This document shows positions 37,331 to 47,330 of a stretch of DNA of 64,000 nucleotides, one piece after another. A program made the translations under genes and the position numbers. Position 1 is the first letter of the stretch. Each line of letters opens with the position of its first letter. This DNA comes from Molossus alvarezi. Taxonomy: Eukaryota; Chordata; Mammalia; Chiroptera; Molossidae. The notes under the pieces are model-generated. The model searched no databases. It had not been told where the DNA came from and saw nothing but the letters and a program-made list of their open reading frames with translations. Where the stretch lies: positions 62,001-126,000 of the forward strand of contig JBAWUJ010000097.1 in the NCBI GenBank assembly GCA_037176705.1, read 5' to 3'.

Positions 37331-38309
37331 AGAAGTTAACACTTGTTGTGTCTTGCCTGTGGTTGGGTACTCCACGTTCATAATCTCAGAACCAGAGCCC
37401 TTGGGTGGTGCTAGTGGTCTGGTATCCTGAAGGGAGAGAGCCGGGAGGGTGAGTCCCCACTATTTTAGTCTTTACAATTATTCACCATTTGGGTGCTCAC
37501 CCAAACCCCCATGTTGGGAAGCATCTGACACCTGCAAGGCTGACATGATACTACTTAATGATCACATCGTTCAGAAATTAGCAATTGTCCTGAAAGTAAA
37601 ACATCAATCTGCAGTGGTACTTTAGATGGTCCAGTTCCCTCACCTGCCAAGAAGTAGTTACACTTTTTCCACTCCCAGCTTCCTGAGTCAGGCTACTTGC
37701 AGTAATCACCCATTCTTCATCCCTTCTTGCTTCTCAAACCCATCCCAGTGGTGCCCAAGCTCCAACCTAACAAACTACTATGTGTTTCCAGTCTGACCTC
37801 CAAAATGATTAAGTAGTTCAGCAAGTCTTCATCTTGGTCTCTGATGATGACTGATATCAGGGATGGCTCAGAATCTGCTTTTTTGGTCAAGTATTTTTAG
37901 AGACATACAAGTGGAGAGCTCAAAGGCACAGAGCACAAGGGGAGACCACAGCAGACCATTGCCATAGACTCTAGACATTACCTTCCATCCAAACTCCTCC
38001 TCATCTGCCTTTCTTACACATTCTGACAACCATACTACCTTTGGCTTTATGTTCTCTAAGGCCGCCTGCAGTAATAAAGGGAAAATGCATTTTCAATGCT
38101 TTCCTGAGCCCTACCTGACATCTGTGTGCTGCTGCAGAGGATTCAGACATAAGAATGTGCGTATATACTGTCTCACTGCTCTTTATTCCCCTAAGAAAAG
38201 TCTGTGTGTTCTCCCAAAAAGTGTCAGCACACATCTTCTTGAGATACCTTTGTTTGAAAACAGCTGCTCCAATTTGGAAATACTCAGCTTGCAATGACAT
38301 TATTTAGGG

Positions 38310-38372
38310 CTAGGTGTGTTTGTGTGTAGGTGTGTGTGTTTGTGTGTGAGTGTGTTTGTGTGTACCTGAGCT
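38310..38372. repeat. (TG)n-rich microsatellite, interrupted
   Basis: Imperfect GTGTGT tract broken by TTTG, AGG and GAG steps. Confidence 0.85.
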
Positions 38373-38639
38373 CATATAGGTTTGTCTCTGTGTGTGACCA
38401 TGAAAGAAGGGTGGAGGCTCACATTGTTGCCTCTATTAAATTTATTTTGTCATCAGATATTTCTGAGATAGGGTACTAGAATCACTCGGCTTATATTTGG
38501 TTAGTAACCAAATGTGTTTCCCCGCTGAGCTCTTTGGTAAAGAATAATGTATTTGAGGGTGGGGGCGAGGGAAACAATAGAAAATGGAATAAGTTTAGAT
38601 TGCCAAGGATCATGGATGATTCCAATATGTGATTTGTGG

Positions 38640-39640
38640 CAGTAGTACCTGTGTTGGTATGTTTTGTCTTAGAGACTGAATGACAGATTCATACTTGCCC
38701 AGGTTTGTGCCACCACAGATGGCAGGCTGTTTTCTCTGCACCTGAACCTTTACCTTGTCCAGGTTTTTTCTGCCCATAAACCCTGTCCTTGTTTCACAGT
38801 CAAGCCAGAAGGGCATGGTCAGTAATACAGCTTTGGACCACACGCTGGGAATGCACTGAATGATGGCCCTTCTGGGCTCAAGAATGGGCTTTCTTCATGA
38901 GCAGCCTTGTGTTTCACTTGAATGTAGGCCCTGCAGGCTCGGGCTCCCTCACTGCTAGGCTGGAAATGAAGGATCTGCAGTGCCTCAAGCACTTCCCAGG
39001 TTCATCAGGTGCTGGTTCCACCGGGCCCTGCCTCTCTTCTCTGCACCTCCTCATGCTTGTCTTCTGTGGATACCTGGGTCTCTGGCTCTTTGGTGGCACA
39101 CATTTGCTCCTCAGGGAACACTTTAACAATGTGTGTGAGGTGGTGCACATCCAGGAGCTGCTCTGCCCTCAGCAATTCCTCCACCCTCTCCTCCAGAGCT
39201 TCTGCTACTCTCAGAGTTCACCCTGAAGCTGGAGGTCACTGCACCACCCCACCTACCCTGGCTTGCAGGGTCCCAGTGCCCTCGGCCCCACCCCCACATA
39301 GTGCTTTGAAACCCTGACTCTGTTTCGACCTGAAGGGTCCTTCCAGGTCCAGCATTGACCCACAGTGCCGGGGGAGCCCCGCTGTCTTCATATGCAGTAG
39401 AACTCACCTTGCAGCCCTGGCTCTGTGCTGGGCAGCTGCTAAGAAGCAGCAAGGAGCAGTAAATGTCTCTGCTGAGCCAGTGAGCCCACACTGAGTAGCT
39501 AGTGTCCTGATGTGGGTCCTTGAGCAGGACTTTTTGCTTCATGAGGTGGGCCTCTAAGCAAGATTTTGGTTGACACTTGAACAAAAGCTGCTGAGCAAAC
39601 AGTGTGAGCTTAGCTGGCCACTCTCCACTGGCTCCTACCA
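38640..39640 (-). pseudogene. Possible decayed coding segment, family not identified
   Basis: On the minus strand three open segments follow one another in different frames: about 39,640-39,300, then about 39,215-39,025 and 38,843-38,612. The middle one, in a frame lacking an ATG, reads VAEALEERVEELLRAEQLL followed by an acidic stretch. That amphipathic, Glu-rich composition looks more protein-like than chance frames nearby. The third contains GRKNLDKVKVQVQRKQPA. A GC-rich context and a GTGAGT after CTGCAAG (about 39,402) could be an old splice donor. I cannot assign a family. It could equally be chance, since no frame stays open across the segments. Confidence 0.2.
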
Positions 39641-39894
39641 CCTACTCCAGCAGGGAGGTAGAAGGACTTCACTCTTCTCCTGTCTTCCCTCCTTTCCACA
39701 CCTGGGCCTGCCCCCTACACGCAGGCCTACAGAACTCAAAAAACCCCACTACCCGACTTTATCTGGGGCTTTTCTGGTATCCACACATGCCCTTTGCACT
39801 AGAAGACTCATTTTATCTACGCCCATACTGAATTAGTGTACTGCATCACTTTCAACTGAGGCACCTTTACCCTTGTGAAATGGACAGTGACAGC

Positions 39895-40130
39895 ACTGGC
39901 CTGGGGTTGGATAGGTTGGAGCGTGGTCGCATGCAGCACGCAGGTTGCAGCTCCAGGTTGTTTCTGGGATCACACCTAGGATTTATTTAGTTTTCTGGTT
40001 GGGGTGCTTACTGGAGACAAGGGATCTATGTGTTTGTGCCCTCTCTCTTTGTCTCCCTCCATCCTATTATTTCTCTTTCTCACATCAGCAACTTATCCTA
40101 GGATGAAGAGTAAGTGAAGACATAGACAGT
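39895..40130 (+). mobile_element. Very degenerate tRNA-type SINE (possible Ves relative)
   Basis: A head-like stretch GGCCTGGGGTTGGATAGG and GGTTGGAGCGTGGTCGC is followed, at the expected distance, by CTCTCTCTTTGTCTCCCTCC pyrimidine tract sequence. Order and spacing fit a Ves SINE, but the match is poor. Confidence 0.3.
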
Positions 40131-40439
40131 AGTGACAAACTGGGCAGTGGGGCAGTCTCACAGGTAAGGTATTGGAGATCAAGCGGATGCTAAGGGAACA
40201 CCTGTGGCTGGGGCACTGTAGCCTGTGATGTGGCTCACCTGAATGTTCCCAGAAGAGCTCACTCTGTGTCCCATGTTATCTTGCCTTCTTTATTCCTCCC
40301 ATTTCTTTTCTAGCTGCCTTTCCTTCTCTCTGTGTATCCCACCTCTCCCTCTCTGGTGTTTACTTTGACCACTGTATCAATGGGGGGCAGTTTAAACAAA
40401 AATATATATTAATTTCTATTTCTTAAAATTTTTAGTTTA

Positions 40440-40472
40440 TTTTTTTTGTGCAGATAGAGTGGGAGAGAGAGA

Positions 40473-40524
<52 letters not shown>

Positions 40525-40681
40525 CAATGGGAAAGGCACACATCGAGTGGATGCCACCTGAAAACCAAACCTGGAATGGGAACAAACTGCAACCAAGGTG
40601 TATGCCCTCAGTGGGAACCAAACCTGGAACTCTCTGGACCAGATGCTAATACTCCAACCACTGTATCAAACCAGCCCAGGC
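40440..40681 (-). mobile_element. Ves-type SINE with expanded (GA)n
   Basis: Reverse complement of a Ves SINE. It has GCAGATAGAGTGGGAG, a (GA)n tract at 40,480-40,520, CACATCGAGTGG, then the antisense tRNA-derived head ending in AAACCAGCCCAGGC. The GA tract is much longer than in the other copies, and the head carries many substitutions, so it is fairly old. Confidence 0.85.
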
Positions 40682-40684
40682 TTT

Positions 40685-40805
40685 GTTAATTTTTTAGAGA
40701 GACAGAAAGGGAAAGAGAGACAGACATATGGATGGGGGGACAAAATGAAGCACCTGAGTGTGGTCAGCCACCCAGTATTCCGAACTGTCCCAGTTGGCAA
40801 CTGAT
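40685..40805 (-). mobile_element. Partial degenerate SINE next to the Ves copy
   Basis: TTTTTTAGAGAGACAGAAAG followed by AGAGAGACAGACATATGGAT resembles the antisense 3' portion of a Ves-type SINE. The rest does not align convincingly. 40,806-40,964 shows nothing recognisable. Confidence 0.3.
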
Positions 40806-40964
40806 ATATTTGCAGCCATTCACTGAAGCCAACAGGAGGAAGGTCACTGTTACCTCAAATTGAGTTTGGCTGAAGTAATATGCCATAATGTTTCCTGTGT
40901 TGGGAATTTGGATCATCTCTGCTTGAATTACTAAGGTAAATGAACCACAAACATTTTAAACTGG

Positions 40965-41870
40965 GCCTTCTGTTATCCAGAATATATGCACACTTCGGGA
41001 ATGGAATGACAAAAATGTTAAATGGACAAAGGTTTTAATAGAAATGTCTCCAAAGAAGAACATACAGCAGCCAACAAGCTAATGAAGAGATGTACCACAT
41101 AACTGCTCCTCAGAGAAATGTAAATAAAATCTAAGGTGACATACAACTTTTCTCTGAATTAGTATCCAATGTTAGAAAAAATTAAAATGTAATGTTTTGC
41201 TGAGGGTGTGGAAAACTGGGATCCTATTCAAGAATAATCAAAATGTAAAATGGTACACCTGCTGTGCATATAATTGAAGATTCCTTAGAAAACATAACCT
41301 CTGAATTTAAATATGCTTCAGAAATTACACTCTAAATTATACACCCCAAATATTTGAAATGAGAATCAAAAATGTGTGTACATGGAGGCTAACCACATTA
41401 CTAGAGAAAAAGAGCCCAGACAGATGAACTGAAAAGCAAAGTGTGGTAACTGCAGCTACAATGTTTAATTCATTCAGCCACAAAAGGTGAGATTCATTCG
41501 TCCATGCTACATGGAAGGTTGTTTCTTGAAAACAGGCACGCTAACAGACACAAGCTACATGCTATAATCACGTGTGATTCCACTTCACGAGTATGATTTG
41601 TAGAGAACAGTAACATCAATACACTCAGAATAGAGGTTGATGTTTGCTCGATGGGTCAGGGGAGAAATGGTAGTGACTCCTTAAGGATTAGACTGTTGTG
41701 TTTAGGGGCACTAAACATGTTTTCATACTTCCTAGATGTGGACGTGGCATGCTGTACCGAATATATTCTATGTTATGTTATTGTTCAGTTGTATTACATA
41801 TTTTTAATATTTACTTTTATAAGAGATAAATTTCACTTCAACAACAAATACTATCAATTATAATGAACTC
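40965..41870 (+). mobile_element. Ancient L1M-type LINE, ORF2 end and 3'UTR
   Basis: The order of landmarks matches the old mammalian L1M 3' end: ACATTTCTCC-like and CAACAAGCTAATGAAGAG; a run through TGTAAAATGGTACACC; CATTCAGCCACAAAAG; GATTCCACTTCACGAGTATG; GGGAGAAATGGTAGTGACTC; and finally TTATGTTATTG...AATTTCACTTCAACAA. It is far more diverged than the other L1s here. Confidence 0.85.
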
Positions 41871-42449
41871 TTCTGATATCTTGTTTTCCTTTCCCTGTAG
41901 GATGTAGCCCAACTATTATCTGTTCATGACACATGGTAATTTCTCCTGGAAAAGATAGGCTCTTGGTGTGGAGCTCCTGCGTAATTTCCTCTCCCACATG
42001 TTTCTGGTCCATTAGTTTCAAAAGGCTTAGGTAACTATATCATACATGAGACCAATATTACAGAGAAAAAGAAAACTTCAAAACTAACTTCTTTCCCCTT
42101 TGTAATACGAATATTAGAATAAACTCCTAATCTAACCAATTATATAGTTTATTTTGTTTATTCAAATTTTAAATGACATTTGATATATTTCTATACAATC
42201 ATAATACTGGTTTGTACTTCTATCGTTTCATCCTTACTTTTTCATTTTTATATTGTATTAATTTACACTGTTGTAGGTACTTACAAACTCTATATCCACA
42301 TTTTGTGTTTCATTGAATTTATTGGATGACGCTGCTTAATACAGTTACATAGAATTCAGAAGTACCATTCTGTCATATATCCTCTGCATATTGAGTGGTG
42401 TGTTCACCACCCAAAGCCAAGTCTCCTTCCTTCCATATATTTATTTATT
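41871..42449. other. AT-rich sequence, possible old L1 3'UTR at its end
   Basis: Nothing recognisable until about 42,330. There GTGTGTTCACCACCCAAAGC and AAGTCTCCTTCC resemble an antisense L1M 3'UTR. The Ves SINE at 42,450 interrupts it. Confidence 0.35.
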
Positions 42450-42703
42450 TTTATTTTTTTTTTATCCTCACCCGAGGACATTTTTCCATTTTTTGTTCAG
42501 GTAGAGTGGGAGGGAGAGAGAGGAATGGAGAGAGAGAGAGAAACATCGACGTGAAAGGGACACATCGAGTGGCTGCCACCCACATGACCAACCAGGGCCG
42601 GGGACAAACTGCAGCCGAGGTACATGCCCTAGCGGGAACCGAACCCGGGTCCCTCTGGACTGCAGGCTGACGCTCTAACCGCTGAGCCAAACTGGCCAGG
42701 GCC
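42450..42703 (-). mobile_element. Ves SINE, young-looking
   Basis: Complete minus-orientation Ves copy: T-rich tail, TCCTCACCCGAGGACA tail motif, GAGAGAGA tract, CACATCGAGTGGCTGCCACC, antisense B box region (GGGAACCGAACCCGGGTC) and head AAACTGGCCAGGGC. Imperfect target-site duplication: CCTTCCATATATTTA before and CCTTCCCTATATTTTA after. Very similar to the copies at 47,697 and 54,872. Confidence 0.95.
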
Positions 42704-44576
42704 CTTCCCTATATTTTAAAGATTAATTAAGTGTTCTCCACCTGAGCAAAGCACTGTTGCTCCTCTACTTCCAATTCCTGATCCTCTACTTTCTCTACTT
42801 CCACATCTCAGGTTTCTTGCATGACCTCTGTGCCTTGAAGAACGTGGTGACCTCCGTCTACCAGCACATTGTAAAGATGGTTGGTGGGATTGCTGTACTC
42901 CACTTGTTCTTCCATTGAGACACTAAAATAATTACACATGATATGAACAACAATGCATGTCACTTAACTCAAACAATTGCCTAAATTTTACGAAGCTACA
43001 TATTACTGCAAAAAATCAAGGTCAACATCAAATTATCTTCCCAAAGCCAACATTTTCTTCAAAAAGCATTGAGTTCTTCATCATGCCACGGTTAAGAAAT
43101 ATTTAATTACTAAATGTCTTCCATTAAGTTATGCAGAACAGAAACATATATTGCCAGTTACTCTAAAAGTTCTCAAAATGCCCTCTAAGTATTAAAGAAT
43201 AATAAGTCTAACATTCCCAAAGGGTATATACATGTGCATTATTTGGGGAATAAATCCTTCCTGTGTTCACTCATTGAAATAGATTCGCTATCCTATAAAA
43301 GTCTTTATAATTTCCCTGTTTGTGCAGGTAAAATAATTAATATACAATTTCACTGCACAACTGCAAGTGTGTATTTTCAGAGTTGTCAGGATTTTCATGT
43401 CTTCTATGTTTCAACAGGACCTTCCAAGACTGAATCAGAATACACGATTGAGCACTGTTGTAAAGTACATCGTGCTATAAGCATTTTAGAAAATTCACTG
43501 TGGTTAGAGGATAAACATTTACTAGGACAGCAGAGGAACCTTTGAGCAGGAAGGTCATCTTGTTATGACACCTACCATCTATGGGCTCAGGTCATTTCCT
43601 TTCTTCCAGATCTGCACACCTACTTCATTGTCAAGGGCCTACTCAAATAGGAACTTTTTCAACCCTCTGCTCCCAAGGAATGGAAAGTCCACTTTCCCCA
43701 CGTGTCTTTGTGGCTTTTCTTATCCCCCAGAATCACTGGCCTCAATGCTGAGGACAACCCTTGTGGCGATGCGCTGTCCATGGTAAAGCGCTGACAGTCT
43801 TGACACTGGAACTCAGAGGCCAGGGTAAGTAAGGTCTCCACGGTGCTGTGTCAATGCTCATGTACCTTTCAATCTCCCCTTCCCCACTCTCCAGGCCTGA
43901 ACTGACAAGAAGCAATGACTAATAACCTGTGTGTTCTGGGCACTGCCTACCTGTACAACGAGGCAATCGACACGTTCCCAGAAACTCGGTTACAGAAACA
44001 CACAGCTACAACTGTGTGAAAAGGTTTCCTTCTCCATTCCCATCGTGGGCAGCTCCTGGAGCATCTGCAGGGCTCTCCATGGGAACACAAACAGGGCCCC
44101 TGACATGTCTGTTTCTAGCTGCAGCAGGGAAAGAAGTGTAATTTAAGAATGCACCCTGGACGTGACAGAAAAGGAAACCTGTCAGGTTCAGTATGTGGCC
44201 CTTTCATGCACACCTCTGACTCTGCACCCTTGGGCTCCCAGAAAGACATTGAACAGCTAACCCAGATCCAGGGTTGCCCCGCAGGCAGCAGGCAGTGGGA
44301 AATAAACTTTCTACTGCCTGGCAAGACACACCCACACAGCCTCAGCAAGCCCAGGACTTCTCCAAGCAGGGGTGTGGCCGCCCCTCTGAACTCCCTGCCC
44401 AGCAATCCTGCCACACCCAGCACCCAGGGCAGGTGGCCTGGCCCTGCCACTCCCAATCCGGGGTCGCATCAGAGCTGCACCTGCTCTGCCAGCTAAGTGG
44501 CAGGCTGAGCGCCCCCAGGCCTGGACCAGTGGCTGAGTCTTGCTTGGGCTCTGACGGGAACTGCACACAGGAAGTA
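42704..44576. other. No recognised feature
   Basis: Mixed AT-rich (42,704-43,550) and GC-richer (44,000-44,570) sequence. Frames of 60-120 codons occur on both strands in the GC-richer part, overlapping each other. None shows a known motif, and I do not call any of them. Confidence 0.4.
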
Positions 44577-44674
44577 GCCCCACCCAGCTCTGCAAAGTGC
44601 AGGACTGATGGAACTGTGCGCGCACATTTAAAGAAATAGATGACGGATGTGTTACTGTGCTATGTGCTACACCG

Positions 44675-44935
44675 ACACTCATCTGCCACTTCTTGTCTAT
44701 CTGTGGTTCATGCCCAGTCCTCTGTCATTTCTCATCAATCAGTCCCCTGACATCTGTCTGCTCTCATCTATCTGTCACTGCTCCTGGATCTCTCGTCTGT
44801 CAGCCATCTGTCATCCTATCTGTCTCCTCCATCTATGTGTCATCCATCAGTCATGTGTCCCCTCTCATCTGTGTGTCATTTATCAACTCTCATCTATGTG
44901 TCCTGTATCAGTCTTCTGGCATCCCTCTTATACCT
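44675..44935. repeat. Degenerate (TCATCTRTCTGTC)n tract, copy 1
   Basis: Loose repetition of CATCTGTC, ATCTATCTGTC and TCATCTATGTGTC over about 260 bases. It is present with the same order in copy 2 (60,705-60,985), so it predates the duplication. The reading frames through it are products of the repeat. Confidence 0.7.
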
Positions 44936-45504
44936 GCCCTTTTTTGCTCCTATGCAATATTCAGCGGTATGTTTGTTCTTAACTCAACATAACAATTTCT
45001 GATTCTCTACCTATACCTGTGTGATATGTGAGAAAAAGATCATCTGGTGACTGGGCTCCAGTCCTGCTGCACCTTCTTCTGTCCTCCCCAGGCAGAAGTG
45101 ATTGTGAGGGCACTTACTTGTGAAATACCGTCCCACAGACTGAGGGTGCATGTGGCCATTGTCAGTCTGCATGTGGGTTCATGGAATTTATAAAGGTGAG
45201 ATAATAATAGAAAAAGATGACCTCTACATTAATCTCAAGGCTGTAACCCAAGCACCACCTTCTGTCTTCAACTCCAACCTCATTCAAGACTACTTTCTCA
45301 ACCATCCAGGGCTTCTGGTCTCTCCCTACTAACTTTCCAACCTCTCAGGTCCTAGTGGTGGTGTCCAAGTCAGAAAAGAGTGGGTATCTGTTGGACTCTG
45401 AGCATTGGAATGTGGTGATCTATGTGACAACCCATGGGCCCTAGAAACCATTCTTCCCTTTAGATCTGATATCATGCAATTCTTACAGTTTATATTCCAT
45501 TTAA

Positions 45505-45766
45505 TGTATATATTTTATCCTCACTGGAGGATCTTTTTCTCTTTATTTCATATACAGAGGGTGGTAGAAATAGACAGACAGTCAGAGAAAAAAAGAAACA
45601 GAAATCTCGATGTAAATATGACATATCAACTGGTTAACACCTGCACAACCCCCACCTGTGATGAGTACAAATGGCAAATGAAGTACATGCCCTTGACCAG
45701 TGTTCAACTCAGGACTCCTTTGTCTGTGGGCTGACACTCTAACTGCTGAGCCAAACTGGCCAGGAC
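45505..45766 (-). mobile_element. Old Ves-type SINE shared by both duplicate copies (copy 1)
   Basis: Antisense SINE: ATCCTCACTGGAGGATC, purine-rich tract, CATATCAACTGGTTAACACC, then GCTGAGCCAAACTGGCCAGG at the head. The paralogous SINE is at 62,190-62,434, so insertion predates the duplication. It differs from the younger copies by TCAACTGG in place of TCGAGTGG. Confidence 0.85.
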
Positions 45767-46124
45767 TCTTATCACTTTTAAAACGTCAATCCTGTTCACT
45801 TGTCAGTTGGTTTCTTCACATCTCATCAAGTCTTGCATAACTTCCAATTTGAGACCAATGTTGCTGTCTTAAAAACTCTGGTTGCCACTTAAACAAAATA
45901 CTTTCTCAGCTCCCACATGTACCCTTTTACTCCGGGTGCAGAAAGCAGTAGATATAGAACACCTGGGAAAGGCAAGTGTGATGGTCAACTTATACCAAGA
46001 CCCAAATCTGCGCTCAGTTCAGTGTTCCTATTTCACCTCTTGACTAGATGTCCCTGTCCATTTATGCCTAATCTTTCTCCTGCATGTCACTGCTCAATCC
46101 CTGACAATGTGCCATATGTACTTT

Positions 46125-46435
46125 GTAACAGCTTTATAGATCTATTTTTTACATAGCATGAAGTTCATGAATTTTAAGTACACTCTCAGTGGATTTAGTA
46201 TATTCAGAATTTTGTAACCATATCCGCCAACTCCTGTCTAAATATTTCCATCATCTCTAAAACATCACCTGTAACTATGAACAATCAGTCTTCATGCGTC
46301 CATTTCCCAAGGCTTTGGACATCATTAATAATATGTAGACTTGCATACCGGTGACATTTATATCAATGGAACCATAAACTTTGGTCTATTGTACTGAACT
46401 TTTCTGTTGGAAAGTGTTATGTTGAATTGTCCATC
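46125..46435 (-). mobile_element. Ancient L1M 3' end, copy 1
   Basis: TTTAAGTACACTCTCAGTGG and TTTAGTATATTCAGAATTTT, GTAACCATATCCGCC, ATCAATGGAACCATAAA, then GTGTTATGTTGAATTGTCC follow the antisense order of the mammalian L1M 3'UTR and ORF2 end. The same remnant is at 63,060-63,370. Confidence 0.72.
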
Positions 46436-46469
46436 TGCCCTACCATAGGACCACTGCACACCAGCTCCC

Positions 46470-46740
46470 TGACAAGACTTTGTTACTGAGATGCCTCTGT
46501 GTCTCCTTCCCACTCTACCCAAATAAGCTAGTTTGTCCCTACACCCTATTTTATAGGCTACTTCTTCTTTTCTCATAAAACATCTATACTCAGATAACAA
46601 AGCTATGTCTGACTTGTCTGCACTTTACTCCTGATTCCTTATCAGCCTCTTAACAGTCAGGGACCTTGATTTCTCCTGTGTTTTTCCCTCAGGGCCCAGA
46701 CCACGACTTAGCATAATTGTTGATCAGTCAAAGTTTCTTA
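46470..46740 (+). repeat. Possible L2-type LINE 3' end, copy 1
   Basis: AGTCAGGGACCTTGATTTCT, CAGGGCCCAGACCACGAC and TTGTTGATCAGTCAAAGT resemble the AGGGCAGGGACCTTGT...CCTGGCACATAG...TCAATAAATG order of L2/MIR 3' ends. The match is degenerate and by eye. Confidence 0.4.
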
Positions 46741-47330
46741 ATAGGACAGATAATTTGGGGGCCTTCAAAGTTTCCCTTTACTTTATTCTGGCCCTGCCAA
46801 GGCTCAATTGAGGCCAAGAGACACTATAATGTGGCACCAGTCAAGGGAATGTCATCCTGTTTCAAATGCGGTGACCTCCTGATTTGTCCATAATGCTTGA
46901 GGCTCAGTGTCTGAGGCCAGTCAGAGCGACCGTTGCACACTGGAAAGTTGTTTTTTTTGAGCACCTGATGGAGTTAGCCATGGAGAATATGCCTGCAAAG
47001 TGTGTGTGGGTTTAGCGTGCCCCTTTGAAAAATAGTTGTTAGTGCTGCTGGTGAGTACATAATTAAGTAATTTATTTTTTGTTTTTCTTTTAAAATTAAT
47101 TAATATATTTTTGTTACAGATATTTCTCCTTTTTCCGCCACTGACTCCCACCTCCCGATCCTTCCTCATGCCATCCATGGGTGTGCCATTCATGATCCAT
47201 TGTTCATGCATACATACACATAAGTTCTGTGGTTTATCTCTCTCCCCCAACTCCTCTTCTGGGGATAGTCAGTCTTCCACATTCACTTCCACATCTTTGG
47301 GTCTACCCCATTCCCACACTGTTATATTCA

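Larger units (their letters stand above)
37331..39894. other. Mostly single-copy sequence with a microsatellite and a weak coding candidate
   Basis: Ordinary-looking intergenic or intronic DNA. It contains a TG-rich microsatellite (38,310-38,372) and, on the minus strand, short frames described in a separate entry. Nothing else is supported. Confidence 0.4.
44577..47080 (+). repeat. Segmental duplication, copy 1
   Basis: Direct-orientation paralogue of 60,363-64,000. Matches are continuous and strong: CAGCTCTGCAAAGTGCAGGA (44,587 and 60,370), GTGCTATGTGCTACACCGAC (44,657 and 60,688), GTATCTGTTGGACTCTGAGC (45,385 and 62,058), and the GGAAAGTTG / GGGAAGTTG block (46,942 and 63,871). This copy lacks three things found in copy 2: a retroposed insert, about 615 bases of unique sequence, and a Ves SINE. 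L1-8 begins at its right end. By eye, identity is roughly 85-90%. Confidence 0.92.

Noticed and set aside
40459..40689. 76-codon Glu/Arg repeat protein frame
   Set aside because: It is a translation of the (GA)n tract inside an antisense Ves SINE.
44149..44682. Overlapping frames of 110-123 codons on both strands
   Set aside because: The GC-rich stretch leaves many frames open at once, with no motif and no conserved start context.
44647..44992. Two 111-codon frames rich in Ser, Cys and His
   Set aside because: They are products of the degenerate CATCTGTC repeat tract, and the paralogous tract at 60,678-61,049 gives the same kind of frames.
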